Assembly (NCBI GenBank): GCA_016787525.1
Contig: JAEUUP010000089.1
Location: 1 to 64,000 of the forward strand
Direction: 5' to 3'
DNA length: 64,000 bases
From: Saprospiraceae bacterium
Lineage (GTDB): Bacteria > Bacteroidota > Bacteroidia > Chitinophagales > Saprospiraceae
Shown here: piece by piece, positions 27,230-35,718 of the stretch
Position numbering within the stretch: position 1 is the first letter of the stretch
Layout of the letters: each line of letters begins with the position of its first letter
Program-made: the position numbers and the translations under genes
Notes under the pieces: model-generated
Told to the model about the DNA's origin: nothing
Seen by the model: only the letters and a program-made list of their open reading frames with translations
The model's database searches: none

Positions 27230-29416
27230 TTAACGGATATAGAACATCTCGCGATATTTTGGTAAAGGCCAAGCTGAATCTTCAACAAGGTATTCCAAAC
27301 GGTCGCAATAAGTACGGATTTCTTCCATCAAAGGCTTGACATTTTCGCAGTAAGCAACTGCTTGCTCTTCAACATCTTCCAATTCGTTGGCTGCACGACG
27401 AGCCGTGGTCATTGCTTTTACACCAGCTGCCGCACCATTGATAGCCGTGCCCAATGCTTTGACCAACTCCAATTGCTCGCTGTACACTGATTCATCCAGA
27501 CCAATAGCTTTCAAGCTCACAATGCTATCTGCCAATTTTTTCTGATAACCAGCTGCCGCAGGCAAAATCAAATTAGCTACCATTTCACCTAAAGTACGGC
27601 TTTCGATTTGTACTTTAGTCATGTATGAATGGAATTGAACTTCTTGGAAAGCGTGCAACTCTTTTTTAGAATATACACCCGCTTTTATGAATACTTCAGC
27701 TTTTTTATTCCCCCACGCTTTGAGTGCTTCTGGTGTTGTAGTGAAGTTGTTCAAACCACGTTTAGCAGCTTCATCTTTCCACTCTTGGGAATAACCATTA
27801 CCTTCAAAACGTACTTTTTTAGACTCCTTGATATAACGAGCCAAAATAGACAAAACAGCTGCATCTTGCTCTTTGCCATCAGCAATCAATTTGTCAACTT
27901 CTGCTTTAAATTTCTCCAACTGCGCTGCAACGATTGTATTCATTACAGTCATCGGACCACCACAGTTTTGTGAAGAACCTACAGCACGAATCTCAAATTT
28001 GTTACCAGTGAATGCGAAAGGTGAAGTACGATTACGGTCAGTAGAGTCTTTCTCAAGAAAAGGAATCTTACTAACGAGGTCGAGAGCTTCTTTAATACCC
28101 GAAGCATCAGAAGCACCTTTTTTCTCCAAATCATTCAACAATTTATCCATTGTACCACCCAAGAATGCAGAAATGATAGCAGGAGGAGCTTCATTCGCAC
28201 CTAAACGATGGTCGTTGTTGGCTGTTGCGATAGAGGCACGGATAAAATCCGCATACTCATAAACGGCACGAATTGTATTGACAAAAAATGTTAAGAACAT
28301 CAAATTTTTACCAGGCTCTTTACCTGGAGCCAACAAGTTTTTACCTGTATTCGTTGCGATAGACCAGTTGTTGTGCTTGCCCGAACCGTTCACACCTGCG
28401 AATGGTTTTTCATGGAAAAGTACTACCAATTTATGACGACGAGCCACACGCTCCATCAAGTCCATCAACAAGTTGTTATGGTCAACGGCGACATTGATTT
28501 CTTCGAACATCGGTGCAAACTCATACTGTGCAGGCCCTACCTCATTGTGACGAGTACGAAGTGGAATGCTCAATTTGTGTGCTTCTGTCTCGAGGTCACG
28601 CATGAACGCATAAATACGTTCAGGAATAGAACCGAAATAGTGGTCTTCCAAGTTTTGGTGCTTTGCAGGCAATTTACCGACCAAAGTGCGACCTGTCAAA
28701 ATCAAGTCAGGGCGAAGTGTATAGAACGCCTCATCCACTAAGAAATATTCTTGCTCCCATCCCAAAGTCGCTGTGACTTTTGTTGCCGCAGGATCAAACA
28801 ACTGAGCAACAGGTACAGCCGCTTTGTTAAGATAGTCTTGAGATTTCAACAACGGCAATTTGTAGTCCATCGCATCACCCGTATAAGTGATAAAAACCGT
28901 TGGAATGCACAAAGTTTTGCCCGAACCCGCATCAAAAATGAAAGCTGGAGAAGATGGATCCCAAGCTGTATAGCCACGTGCTTCGAAAGTCGCACGCATA
29001 CCACCCGATGGGAAAGACGAACCATCTGGCTCTTGTTGAACGAGTGCATCAGACGAAAATTCCTCAATAACTTTACCATCGTATGTTAATGTGAAGAATG
29101 AGTCGTGCTTTTCAGCAGTTTTACCAGTCCAAGGTTGAAACCAGTGTGTGAAATGTGTTGTGCCTTTATCTTGTGCCCAATTCATCATCGCTGTTGCAAC
29201 AAGAGAAGCGACTTCGCGTGACAATTTTGTACCACCTTGAATAGCCGCTTTGACACTCAAATAAGTTGCCTCATCCAAGTACTGCTTCATAGCAGCATCG
29301 CCGAAGACATTTTCACCATAAAAATCTTTGATTTTCTCCGTTGGCATGTCAACATATTCCATGTCGCCAAAACGGTTACCAATCGTGTCGAGAGCATTAA
29401 ATCTGGAAAGACTCAT
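27230..29416 (-). CDS. glnN: Glutamine synthetase type III
   Basis: This cytosolic enzyme makes glutamine from glutamate, ammonia and ATP. The 728 residues fit the GSIII family, which is about 700-730 and much longer than GSI. Hallmarks are FTHWFQPWTGKTAEKHDSFF near the N-terminus, TLGWEQEYFLVD, RTRHNEVGPAQYEFAP, FHEKPFAGVNGSGKHNNWS and DRNRTSPFAFTGNKFEIRAVG. GSIII is typical of Bacteroidota. The upstream neighbour encodes an outer-membrane porin on the same strand, and the intervening terminator suggests separate transcripts. It has no internal motif copy, although copies flank it at 27200 and 29570. Confidence 0.96.
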   Translation of the reverse strand: MSLSRFNALDTIGNRFGDMEYVDMPTEKIKDFYGENVFGDAAMKQYLDEATYLSVKAAIQGGTKLSREVASLVATAMMNWAQDKGTTHFTHWFQPWTGKTAEKHDSFFTLTYDGKVIEEFSSDALVQQEPDGSSFPSGGMRATFEARGYTAWDPSSPAFIFDAGSGKTLCIPTVFITYTGDAMDYKLPLLKSQDYLNKAAVPVAQLFDPAATKVTATLGWEQEYFLVDEAFYTLRPDLILTGRTLVGKLPAKHQNLEDHYFGSIPERIYAFMRDLETEAHKLSIPLRTRHNEVGPAQYEFAPMFEEINVAVDHNNLLMDLMERVARRHKLVVLFHEKPFAGVNGSGKHNNWSIATNTGKNLLAPGKEPGKNLMFLTFFVNTIRAVYEYADFIRASIATANNDHRLGANEAPPAIISAFLGGTMDKLLNDLEKKGASDASGIKEALDLVSKIPFLEKDSTDRNRTSPFAFTGNKFEIRAVGSSQNCGGPMTVMNTIVAAQLEKFKAEVDKLIADGKEQDAAVLSILARYIKESKKVRFEGNGYSQEWKDEAAKRGLNNFTTTPEALKAWGNKKAEVFIKAGVYSKKELHAFQEVQFHSYMTKVQIESRTLGEMVANLILPAAAGYQKKLADSIVSLKAIGLDESVYSEQLELVKALGTAINGAAAGVKAMTTARRAANELEDVEEQAVAYCENVKPLMEEIRTYCDRLEYLVEDSAWPLPKYREMFYIR

Positions 29417-29525
29417 GACTTAAAAAATTAAAATTTGATAAAAAAAATGATTTTTAGTTTCAAAAATATAATTCAGAATGTTTGAATTCATAACAATAAA
29501 AACTCTGCTGGGCTTAAACCTCGTG

Positions 29526-29533
29526 CAAAGTTA
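29526..29533 (-). promoter_or_regulatory. Candidate -7 element for glnN
   Basis: TAACTTTG on the minus strand is an exact match to TAnnTTTG. No matching -33 box was found at the usual distance. Confidence 0.4.
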
Positions 29534-29725
29534 ATTAGAAGCGGTCAATGTACGACTCGTGTCATTGTACCCCTCAGTACTAGATACAAAAAAAGGAAAA
29601 AAGATATTGATGTCAATTTAAATTTATTATTAAGTGGAAAGTTCCGCAAATGTAAAAAGACATTTCTTTAATTCGACCTTTATCTTGTTGGTTTATCCGA
29701 AATTTTAACCTTTTTAAATGCATTC

Positions 29726-29787
29726 ATCAAAAAAAGAGCGGCAATGAGACTTCTGAAACAGGAGTCTTTCCAGTCTCACGACCGCTC
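29726..29787 (-). terminator. Two-tier hairpin terminator of the porin gene
   Basis: An outer stem GAGCGG/CCGCTC (29736-29741, 29782-29787) encloses an inner stem TGAGACT/AGTCTCA. On the minus strand the structure is followed by a run of T (29726-29735). Confidence 0.75.
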
Positions 29788-29873
29788 GTTTCTTATGAAT
29801 AGGATTTTAGATGAACGAATTGTTTACCCCTCAGTATATCGGGGCAAACGACCAGTTCTCTCTTTCATTCTCT

Positions 29874-30941
29874 TTAGAATTTATAAATAGCAGCCAATAT
29901 AAAGGCTGTTTCGCTGTCTTGTAATTTGCCATCTGCATCTGTCCAGATGCCTTTTTTCGCTTTGTCAAAACGAATTTCAGGAATGATAGTAAATGCGTCG
30001 ATCTTAATATTACCTGACAACGTAAATGCTGTGATGCCATTGTCACCTTCTGCATACTTCACACCATCTTTGTCATTGAACAACTCACCACGAGCTGCCA
30101 AAGTGAATTTAGGTGAAAATGCATAGTTCAAATAAAGCACTGAACCATTCCAGCTGTTTGTGGTTTTTTCTTTCGACAAGCTTTGTGTGATAAAGTTGAA
30201 TCCTGCACCGAACTTTTCTGTGATTTGGTAACTTGTCGTGATGTCAAAAGTCGTTGCCAATGTGCTATCAGCACCTTTGCCAGACAAAGCATTCACATAA
30301 ATCTTGAATGGACCACTCACATACGACAACTGACCACCGACCATTTTCTTTTTCGTGTCTAAGGCTTCAAAACCAGTTTTCAAACCATAATAACCTTTGC
30401 TATCCGTTTGATTGAAAATACCAATCATACCAGCGAATTTGTCCGTAAAAGCAATATCAGCTTTCAAACCTGTGTGGAAAAACGGCCCATTCGTATAGTT
30501 GTACGACATCGTATAGTTTAAGTTATTCGCGGCTTCAACAAGTTCATAACCCACAAAAGTCATAAAATTGCCTGCTGTAAATTTCAACTTTTCAGTCGGC
30601 TTATAAGTAATATATAATTGTTTAACGAAGGCAGAACTACCTTCATAAGCATAGTTTGTTTCTTCTGCACGAGGACCGAACATGACATCAGCGACGAACC
30701 CGATTTTACCATTGTCTTTAGCAAGCACAAGGTTTGCCATACCCAACCCAATGCTACCGCTTTGTGGTGTGTAAGATGTTTTTGACACGTTGACTTTGTT
30801 ACTTGTTGCACGATAGTAAGCATCAACTTGTCCTGAAATTGTCAAGGGAGCTTCTTTTTTTTCTGCTTCTTGCGCATGTAGATTTGTAGAGAACAAAGCG
30901 GCTACTATAGCCAAACCTTTGAGCGTGACTTTAATATTCAT
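29874..30941 (-). CDS. Outer-membrane beta-barrel porin (putative porin-2 type)
   Basis: The 355-residue protein has a signal peptide ending NLHAQ, then alternating amphipathic strands with aromatic girdles and a terminal aromatic (AAIYKF), as expected of an outer-membrane barrel. It resembles the OmpL-like beta-barrel porin-2 group (APLTISGQVDAYYRATSN at the start, GNFMTFVGYELVEAANNLNYTMSY in the middle). Porins of this group often accompany nitrogen-assimilation genes in Bacteroidota, so together with glnN downstream it may admit small nitrogen compounds (inference). It has no motif copy in the gene; one lies 37 nt after the stop. Confidence 0.78.
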   Translation of the reverse strand: MNIKVTLKGLAIVAALFSTNLHAQEAEKKEAPLTISGQVDAYYRATSNKVNVSKTSYTPQSGSIGLGMANLVLAKDNGKIGFVADVMFGPRAEETNYAYEGSSAFVKQLYITYKPTEKLKFTAGNFMTFVGYELVEAANNLNYTMSYNYTNGPFFHTGLKADIAFTDKFAGMIGIFNQTDSKGYYGLKTGFEALDTKKKMVGGQLSYVSGPFKIYVNALSGKGADSTLATTFDITTSYQITEKFGAGFNFITQSLSKEKTTNSWNGSVLYLNYAFSPKFTLAARGELFNDKDGVKYAEGDNGITAFTLSGNIKIDAFTIIPEIRFDKAKKGIWTDADGKLQDSETAFILAAIYKF

Positions 30942-31291
30942 AATTAATTGGCTTTTAGCTGTTAAACAATGCCTAGAGCTTATTTTAGCTCTTTAGACTC
31001 CTTAATAACTCAATAAAGATGTTTGATAATTGGTAAGCAAAAACCACAACTCATGCGCATCTCGTCGTGCTTTTGATAAGACAAAGGTGAGACGTTTATC
31101 TGAAAATTGTGCTAAGACTTAGTTTGTATCTTAAACTTAATAGCTTTATTTTGAAAATTGTATTTTTTCAAATTTTAATTTCCTAAAAACACTTATTTGA
31201 AAAATAAAAATTAAAAGGGAGCATAAACGCCATGTAACCCTCTTCACTATTTTTACAATTTCATAGTACAAAACAGAAATGAAGTCAACTT
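30942..31291. other. AT-rich intergenic region
   Basis: 350 bp between divergent genes. I see only a short AGAGCT/AGCTCT inverted repeat near 30975 and a near-consensus CACCTTTG box on the minus strand near 31089. No ORF. Confidence 0.4.
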
Positions 31292-32227
31292 ATGTCTAAA
31301 AACCTACCCAATATTCAAAAAACAAGGCGAAAAACAGAAAGAAAGCAGTCTGCTCACGCTCGCTCTGGAAGTATCTACGATAAAATCATTAAAGAAAACT
31401 TCGATATTTCCTTAAAAACGCTCATTCAGGACATTGATGGTCTACAAATTGTGAAATCTGTGCCACTACAAACTAAAATGCAGCATACCAAAGAACGAGA
31501 TCCTGATAATGTCTCGCTGATTTGGTTGCCCAATGGCAAACAGAAAATTCTACACATTGAGGTACAACTAAAAGATGAATACGAAATCAACGCACGACTT
31601 TGCGAATACTACTTGATGTTGAATCGCAAAAAAAGAACACCAAAAGTCGTACAATACCTCATCTATATCGGTAGTGAAGACCCTAAACATATGACAGGAC
31701 TATGGGAAACTGAGGTTTTAAGTTTTCGCTATCGGCTAATTGTTTTAAAAAAGATTCCCTATCAACTATTTCTTGAAGCCAATAATCCGGAAAGTGTCGT
31801 TTTATCTATCTTAGCAAATCTACAGGATGAAGAACCAGAAGTAATCGGTAAAAAAATCATGGATAGAATTACTGCACTTTCAAAAACCCAACTCGACAAA
31901 GAAAGATACTTCACACAGTTGCGTGTATTAGCAAATGCTCGTAAATTGCAACCAAAAATTGATTCCATCATGGCAAGTATTAGTAAGCTTATAGATATTT
32001 CTAATGACCCACTCTACATGCAGGGCATTAGAGAAGGCGAAGAAAAAGGTATCGAAAAAGGTATCGAAAAAGGTATCGAAAAAGGTATCGAAAAAGGTCG
32101 TATTGACGGTATAAAAGCTTTTATCATCAATACTGACTACGACGACGAAGCGATAGCTAATTTCATGTCCATATCACGTGAATTCGTTAGAAAAATAAGA
32201 GAAGAGATTCATAAAGACGGAAAGTAA
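31292..32227 (+). CDS. Rpn/PD-(D/E)XK nuclease-family protein with GIEK repeats
   Basis: The 311-residue protein matches the PD-(D/E)XK family-transposase/Rpn group. It has a basic N-terminus, YDKIIKENF, the catalytic-type stretch NVSLIWLPNGKQKILHIEVQLKDE (Asp ahead of the E-x-Q), then CEYYLMLNRKK and VQYLIYIG. A C-terminal EKGIEKG repeat leads into a helical tail typical of these proteins. Some members promote RecA-independent recombination or cut DNA; many are of unknown role. The EKGI repeat is encoded by an exact 12-bp tandem (unit AAAGGTATCGAA, about 32044-32096), prone to length change. It has no motif copy. The ATG fits the family N-terminus. Confidence 0.78.
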   Translation: MSKNLPNIQKTRRKTERKQSAHARSGSIYDKIIKENFDISLKTLIQDIDGLQIVKSVPLQTKMQHTKERDPDNVSLIWLPNGKQKILHIEVQLKDEYEINARLCEYYLMLNRKKRTPKVVQYLIYIGSEDPKHMTGLWETEVLSFRYRLIVLKKIPYQLFLEANNPESVVLSILANLQDEEPEVIGKKIMDRITALSKTQLDKERYFTQLRVLANARKLQPKIDSIMASISKLIDISNDPLYMQGIREGEEKGIEKGIEKGIEKGIEKGRIDGIKAFIINTDYDDEAIANFMSISREFVRKIREEIHKDGK

Positions 32228-32269
32228 CTGAAAAACAAAGATTAAAAGCCAAAAAACATCACTATTACA

Positions 32270-34357
32270 ATGAGAAAACGTACCCCCTCAGTATGCGTTT
32301 TGATTTTTTGTTGTCAAATCGCTTACTGTCAGATTTCTACTGATTCCCTCGCTTACAGTTTTCAAGATGCCATCGAAAGCACCGTCGCTGCCTCCGACGA
32401 TGCTTCTTTTGACTACGATACGGAATTTGAGTACCTCGCCGACTTCATCAGACACCCCCTCAGTATCAACCGCGCAACAACTGCCGATTTTGAACAACTG
32501 CGCCTACTCTCTGCCGAACAAATCGCTGCTATCATTGCTCATCGTGAAAAATATGAACACTACTTGTCGCTTTTGGAGCTGCAAAGTGTCTTGGATTTAG
32601 CGACTATTCACAAAATACTACCTTTTGTTACCGTCGAAAACAGTATTGACGACTATTTTTTAGCGTTGAAAGATTGGTTCAAAAGAGGTAAAAATGATGT
32701 CATTCTACGTTGGGAACACCGTTTGGAGCGTGCCGAAGGCTACAAACGACTGCCTACTGAGGGGGGCTATTTAGGCGATGCCAATCGTCTGTACGCACGT
32801 TATCGCTACTCATTTGGCAACCGCCTGAGCTATGGTTTCACACTTGAGAAAGATGCAGGCGAGTCTTTCAAAGCGACTGGTTTTGATTTTTCAAGCTTCC
32901 ATTTCAAAATCAGTAATTTACGTAAAGGTTTAAAAACCATTGTTTTAGGCGATTATACCATATCGTTCGGACAAGGTTTAGTGCATGAAAATGGTTTTGC
33001 TATGGGTAAAAGTGCATTGGTGTTACAGACTGAAAAGAATAATCTACCTGTACGCCAATATACCTCTTCTAATGAAATAAATTTTATGCGTGGAGCAGCC
33101 GTGCAGGCACAATTGGCGCGACATACTGAGGGGGTGCTTTTTGTATCCTATAAAAAACGAGATGCGAACATTTTAGCTATTGACAGCACAGATTCGGAAG
33201 CTATTGTCAGTGCATTGCAGTTTACAGGCTTGCATCGTACCCAAACTGAGCTTGAAGACAATCATGTTTTAAGGCAATTTACCGTTGGTGGGCGTATCAA
33301 AAGAACAATGAAAACGGGTTCTATTGCTGTCAATACGGTTTATAATCAATTCAATGGTCGCATCGAGCCCCGTGATGAACCCTATAATCTTTATGCGTTT
33401 AGAGGTCAGAATTTATTCAATACGTCTTTTGATTACAAAAAAACATATAAAAACATTCATATCTTTGGCGAAACAGCTTTGAGCGATAATGGTGGTTATG
33501 GCACAGTCAATGGTTTACTTTTTGGTGTTGACAAAAGGTTGTCAATCAGCCTATTGCAACGTTTTTTTTCGCTTAAATTTCAAACTTTACAAGCTCAACC
33601 ATTTGCTGAATCGAGCCGCCCACAAGATGAATTGGGTGCTTATTTAGGATTTGAATTCAAACCCAATCGGACGTGGATGGTCAGTGCTTATGCAGATTTT
33701 TGGCAACATCAATATTGGCGTTTTCGGGTAGATGCGCCCTCACGAGGACATGAATTTTTTGGGAAAATGCTTTACAAAAAGCGATTTACTGAGGGGTACA
33801 TCCAAGTCAGAGTAAAAACCAAACAGGAGAATAAAACTGACCGCCCCGATACAGAAAAACTGAACGCTGTGGTTGATAAAACCCGTACACAAGTGCGTAT
33901 GCAGTTTAATAAAACGATTTCAAAAGAATGGACGTTGAGGAATCGGTTGGAATGGTCGTTTTTTTCAGACGATAAAGGCTTGAAAAAAGGGTTTGTGGCG
34001 TGGCAAGATGTACTTTTTTCATTTAAAGATTCACCTTCTTCATCCGAAAAAATCAATCATATACTGAGGGGTCTCAAAATGACAAGTCGGCTCGCTTATT
34101 TTGACACAAAAGATTATGATACAGCGATTTATGGCTATGAAAATGATGTGCAATACAGCTTTACGGTACTCCCCTACTACTATCGCGGAACGCGGTTTTA
34201 TGTCAATGCCAGCTATCAGTTTATGAAAAACGGTTATCTCGAAGCCCGTTTTGCTCGCACTCGGTTGGTCAATCAAAACAGTTTTGGCAGTGGTTTAGAT
34301 AAAATCGAAGGCAACAAACGCAGTGATGTCAAAGTACAGTTGCGTTTTAGTTTTTAG
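32270..34357 (+). CDS. Secreted ComEA-like helix-hairpin-helix protein with outer-membrane beta-barrel-like region
   Basis: The 695-residue protein has a signal peptide (to about IAYC/Q21) and a ComEA-type HhH domain at about 60-120 (LSINRATTADFEQLRLLSAEQIAAIIAHREK, then LELQSVLDLATIHKIL). A long beta-strand-rich region follows from about 140 to the end, with the alternating pattern and terminal aromatic (VKVQLRFSF) of an outer-membrane barrel. ComEA HhH domains bind double-stranded DNA in competence; the barrel fusion is a Bacteroidota family of unknown function. It carries six exact motif copies (PSV in the signal peptide, PLS inside the HhH start, TEG three times, LRG once), with a seventh nine bases after the stop. 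This is the highest density in the window. A role in DNA capture is a hypothesis. Confidence 0.8.
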   Translation: MRKRTPSVCVLIFCCQIAYCQISTDSLAYSFQDAIESTVAASDDASFDYDTEFEYLADFIRHPLSINRATTADFEQLRLLSAEQIAAIIAHREKYEHYLSLLELQSVLDLATIHKILPFVTVENSIDDYFLALKDWFKRGKNDVILRWEHRLERAEGYKRLPTEGGYLGDANRLYARYRYSFGNRLSYGFTLEKDAGESFKATGFDFSSFHFKISNLRKGLKTIVLGDYTISFGQGLVHENGFAMGKSALVLQTEKNNLPVRQYTSSNEINFMRGAAVQAQLARHTEGVLFVSYKKRDANILAIDSTDSEAIVSALQFTGLHRTQTELEDNHVLRQFTVGGRIKRTMKTGSIAVNTVYNQFNGRIEPRDEPYNLYAFRGQNLFNTSFDYKKTYKNIHIFGETALSDNGGYGTVNGLLFGVDKRLSISLLQRFFSLKFQTLQAQPFAESSRPQDELGAYLGFEFKPNRTWMVSAYADFWQHQYWRFRVDAPSRGHEFFGKMLYKKRFTEGYIQVRVKTKQENKTDRPDTEKLNAVVDKTRTQVRMQFNKTISKEWTLRNRLEWSFFSDDKGLKKGFVAWQDVLFSFKDSPSSSEKINHILRGLKMTSRLAYFDTKDYDTAIYGYENDVQYSFTVLPYYYRGTRFYVNASYQFMKNGYLEARFARTRLVNQNSFGSGLDKIEGNKRSDVKVQLRFSF

Positions 34358-34378
34358 CGATATTTTACTGAGGGGGTG

Positions 34379-34936
34379 CTATTTCAAATTGGATTTGAAA
34401 ATCTTAACCGCAATTGCCAACAAAATAACACCCATAAATTTGCGTACTACCAATAAACCACCTTTGCCCAATAGTTTTTCAATCGGGTTGAGCAATCGAA
34501 TGACGATATAGATGAACAAGACATTGAGTAAAATACCCACACAAATGACCCAATCATCGAACTCTGTTTTGAGCGACATCACCGTCGTCAACGTACCAGA
34601 ACCAGCTACTAATGGAAAAGCAACTGGCACAATGCTACCTGTTGCACCACCATCCGCTTTGAAAATATCAATCCCTAAAGTCATCTCAAGTCCCATGATG
34701 AAGATGAGAATCGAGCCTGCCAAAGCAAATGATGGCAAATCCACACCCAAAACACCCAAAAACTTTTCGCCTACAAATAGGAAAGTTATCATCAAAAAGC
34801 CTGATGCAAGAGCCGCTTTCCATGCCTCGATGCCGCCTATTTTTTCGCGCAGCGAAATCAAGACAGGAATGTTGCCCAACATATCAATGATGGCGAATAG
34901 CGTAAACGAAACGGTGAGTAGGTGGTCGAAATTCAT
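34379..34936 (-). CDS. MarC family integral membrane protein
   Basis: The 185-residue protein has six hydrophobic helices and the MarC/UPF0056 pattern: LFAIIDMLGNIPVLISL near the N-terminus, then GSILIFIMGLEMTLG and VPVAFPLVAGSGTLTTVMSL. Despite the name, the family is not proven to be a drug exporter; its function is unknown. It is convergent with the HhH-barrel gene, with only 21 bp between stops and a motif copy in that gap. Confidence 0.9.
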   Translation of the reverse strand: MNFDHLLTVSFTLFAIIDMLGNIPVLISLREKIGGIEAWKAALASGFLMITFLFVGEKFLGVLGVDLPSFALAGSILIFIMGLEMTLGIDIFKADGGATGSIVPVAFPLVAGSGTLTTVMSLKTEFDDWVICVGILLNVLFIYIVIRLLNPIEKLLGKGGLLVVRKFMGVILLAIAVKIFKSNLK

Positions 34937-34965
34937 TTTTTATGTTGTTTGAGTACAGAAATATC

Positions 34966-35622
34966 TTACTTCAACCTTGCTAAAACTGTCTGATTGCCTT
35001 TTGATACTTCATCTATTTTGACTAAAATTTCTGCATCGAGTGGCAAAAACACATCCACACGCGAGCCAAAACGAATAAAACCCATGTCTTTACCCTGCCA
35101 AACTGTATCGCCTTCTTTGACATAGGCAATGATACGGCGCGCGACTGCTCCTGCAATCTGACGGAACAGGACTTGGTGTTTACCGCTGTCTATCACGGTT
35201 GTTGTGCGCTCGTTTTCAGTCGAACTTTTTGGATGCCACGCTACGAGGTACTTGCCTTCGTGATAGCGAAAATACTTGACAACACCGCTAATTGGGTTGC
35301 GATTGACATGCACATTCAAGGGCGACATAAAGATTGACACTTGTATGCGGCGGTCGTGAAAATATTCATCTTCATTGGTTTCTTCGATGACGACGATTTT
35401 ACCATCAGCTGGTGCGTACACCAATTTATTGTCACTGAGGGGTATCTCACGTTTGGGATTTCTGAAAAATTGGACAACAAGTCCGAAAAAAATGAGCGAA
35501 GCGAATAAGGTAAAACCCAAAACATAAGGATGTGCCAACCACATCACAAGCCCGTTGATGACTGCTAAAACACAAAATGTACCGCCAATGATTAAAAAGC
35601 CTTCTTTATGAATACGAAGCAT
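34966..35622 (-). CDS. psd: Phosphatidylserine decarboxylase (short form)
   Basis: This membrane enzyme makes phosphatidylethanolamine from phosphatidylserine. The 218 residues fit the short Psd form. It has two N-terminal membrane helices (about 10-52), YAPADGKIVVIEE, FMSPLNVHVNRNPISGVV and the self-cleavage site FIRFGSRVDVF, in which S187 becomes the pyruvoyl group. A one-mismatch motif copy (CACTGAGGGG, 35433) encodes PLS at EIPLSDNK. It is in the same direction as marC, 30 bp apart. Confidence 0.93.
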   Translation of the reverse strand: MLRIHKEGFLIIGGTFCVLAVINGLVMWLAHPYVLGFTLFASLIFFGLVVQFFRNPKREIPLSDNKLVYAPADGKIVVIEETNEDEYFHDRRIQVSIFMSPLNVHVNRNPISGVVKYFRYHEGKYLVAWHPKSSTENERTTTVIDSGKHQVLFRQIAGAVARRIIAYVKEGDTVWQGKDMGFIRFGSRVDVFLPLDAEILVKIDEVSKGNQTVLARLK

Positions 35623-35679
35623 AGATTGTTGATTATCAGTTTTTTATAAAAGTGTATTTCCGTTTTTCTTTTCAAAAGA

Positions 35680-35687
35680 CAAAAATA
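35680..35687 (-). promoter_or_regulatory. Candidate -7 element for psd
   Basis: TATTTTTG on the minus strand followed by TC matches TAnnTTTG, about 58 nt before the psd start. Confidence 0.35.
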
Positions 35688-35718
35688 GCTTAATTCTAAG
35701 TTATTAAAGCATTAAAGA

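Larger units (their letters stand above)
29417..29873. other. Regulatory region between glnN and the porin gene
   Basis: About 457 bp without an ORF. It holds, from right to left, a motif copy (29827), the porin terminator (29726-29787), a motif copy (29570) and a -7 box TAACTTTG on the minus strand (29533 to 29526) followed by CAC, about 110 nt before the glnN start. Confidence 0.5.

Noticed and set aside
34512-34952. A 146-residue + strand ORF overlapping marC
   Set aside because: Shadow of marC, which has clear family motifs; the ORF lacks any recognisable feature.
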